DNA of 64,000 nt. Source: Paracoccus sp. TOH. GTDB taxonomy: Bacteria; Pseudomonadota; Alphaproteobacteria; Rhodobacterales; Rhodobacteraceae. Positions 63,490 through 64,000 of this stretch are shown here, in pieces; the first letter of the stretch is position 1; every line of letters begins with the position of its first letter. The notes under the pieces are model-generated. The model was not told the origin of the DNA, searched no databases, and saw nothing but the letters and a program-made list of their open reading frames with translations. The stretch is from positions 2,085,640-2,149,639 of the forward strand of contig NZ_CP098360.1 of assembly GCF_030388245.1 (NCBI RefSeq), given 5' to 3'. Position numbers and translations under genes: made by a program.

Positions 63490-64000
63490 TCGGCTGCGGC
63501 ATTTACGCAACTGTCGGTAGCAATGACTTGGGGCGCGTTCCACCCGGACGCGCCCTTCCCCATATGGGGCCTCCGGTTTTTCCCATGATTTCCAGCCGGT
63601 TGCGTTTTGTCTCAGCAATATTGCAGGCTTGCGAGATTCGATCCGGCAAAGTGACTGTCAAGCGCGAAGATCGGTTGCTGGCTGACGCGGGTTCTTGCTA
63701 GCTTGTTCCCTGCGATTCACCGTCGCGCCTGGGGGACATGCTCAGAACGGGCGGCCTTTTCTGCCAACCGTCAGAGCGGCAGCAGGATCACAGCGATCCG
63801 CTACCGATAATGCACGAACCGGCTGCCACCGGCATCGTGCGCGTGTCTAATCGTTTCGGCCGCAGGACGGCCCCTGTCACGCCGCTTCGGTGGCGCGGGG
63901 CGTTCTGTTGCCGAGGCTTGTCCGTTCGGGCCGCGCCATCGAATCGCCTCACGCCGGAGGATTTCGGCGGGCATGGGGACAAGAGACGGAACTGGGCGAG
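63490..64000. other. Region downstream of rpsT, no gene recognised
   Basis: The last 510 bp hold no convincing gene. A perfect 8-bp stem (GGGCGCGT at 63531-63538, ACGCGCCC at 63548-63555) lies 42 bp after rpsT with a poor T-run. No clear DnaA box was found by eye. The region is probably the upstream part of dnaA or of the replication origin, which would lie beyond the edge. Confidence 0.5.

Noticed and set aside
63490..64000. Possible replication origin after rpsT
   Set aside because: No DnaA boxes or AT-rich unwinding element are visible to the eye; dnaA itself is outside the window.

Overview
The window looks like a chromosomal segment of a high-GC alphaproteobacterium of the Rhodobacteraceae, most likely Paracoccus or a close relative. 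Grounds: the conserved-looking right half (xthA, an IscA-type gene, dgt, ribH under an FMN riboswitch, prfC, nadK, glyA, ubiB-ubiE, mutM, enoyl-CoA hydratase, rpsT), an HvrA-like H-NS protein, and a RpoE-ChrR singlet-oxygen module. In this family rpsT commonly precedes dnaA, so the right edge probably lies close to dnaA. The genus is inferred, not shown.

Layout. Positions 1-6.8 kb are mobile-element DNA: the C-terminus of a tyrosine recombinase, a MOBV-like relaxase preceded by a hairpin-rich candidate oriT, three small export/membrane proteins, two paralogous XRE regulators around a small protein, and a duplicated block of TGATCAAATG motifs. Positions 6.8-14.7 kb hold a nuclease, a double-HTH DNA methyltransferase fusion and a compact defence island: a SIR2-APAZ/short Argonaute pair (SPARSA type) followed directly by a retron made of an RT-TOPRIM fusion. 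The retron ncRNA can be delimited by a perfect 13-bp a1/a2 inverted repeat with a good promoter just upstream. A DUF900-like hydrolase and a truncated KAP NTPase follow.

Positions 17-28 kb are a stress regulon. A long minus-strand operon (FAD amine oxidase, DUF1365, cyclopropane synthase, photolyase, TspO-like protein, a second ECF sigma factor and its RskA-like anti-sigma) is divergent from rpoE-chrR-SDR. Both directions have an identical TGATCT-N18-TATTCC promoter. Beyond the anti-sigma gene lie a fasciclin protein and a DUF4394 gene broken by one in-frame stop.

Positions 28-39.9 kb are accessory again: AraC/SDR pair, spermidine-synthase-like enzyme, then a four-gene block (unknown protein, zinc-ribbon/GIY-YIG-like protein, soluble AAA+ ATPase fused to an M41 metalloprotease, small protein) divergent from a small RHH-like protein. 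The small protein at its end is a paralogue of the one between the XRE genes at 5 kb. After it come decayed IS3, IS110 and relaxase fragments.

Positions 39.9-64 kb are housekeeping. The most informative regulatory element is an attenuator upstream of DAHP synthase: a 24-residue leader peptide with a Phe-Tyr-Trp-Phe run and three mutually exclusive RNA stems ending in a terminator.
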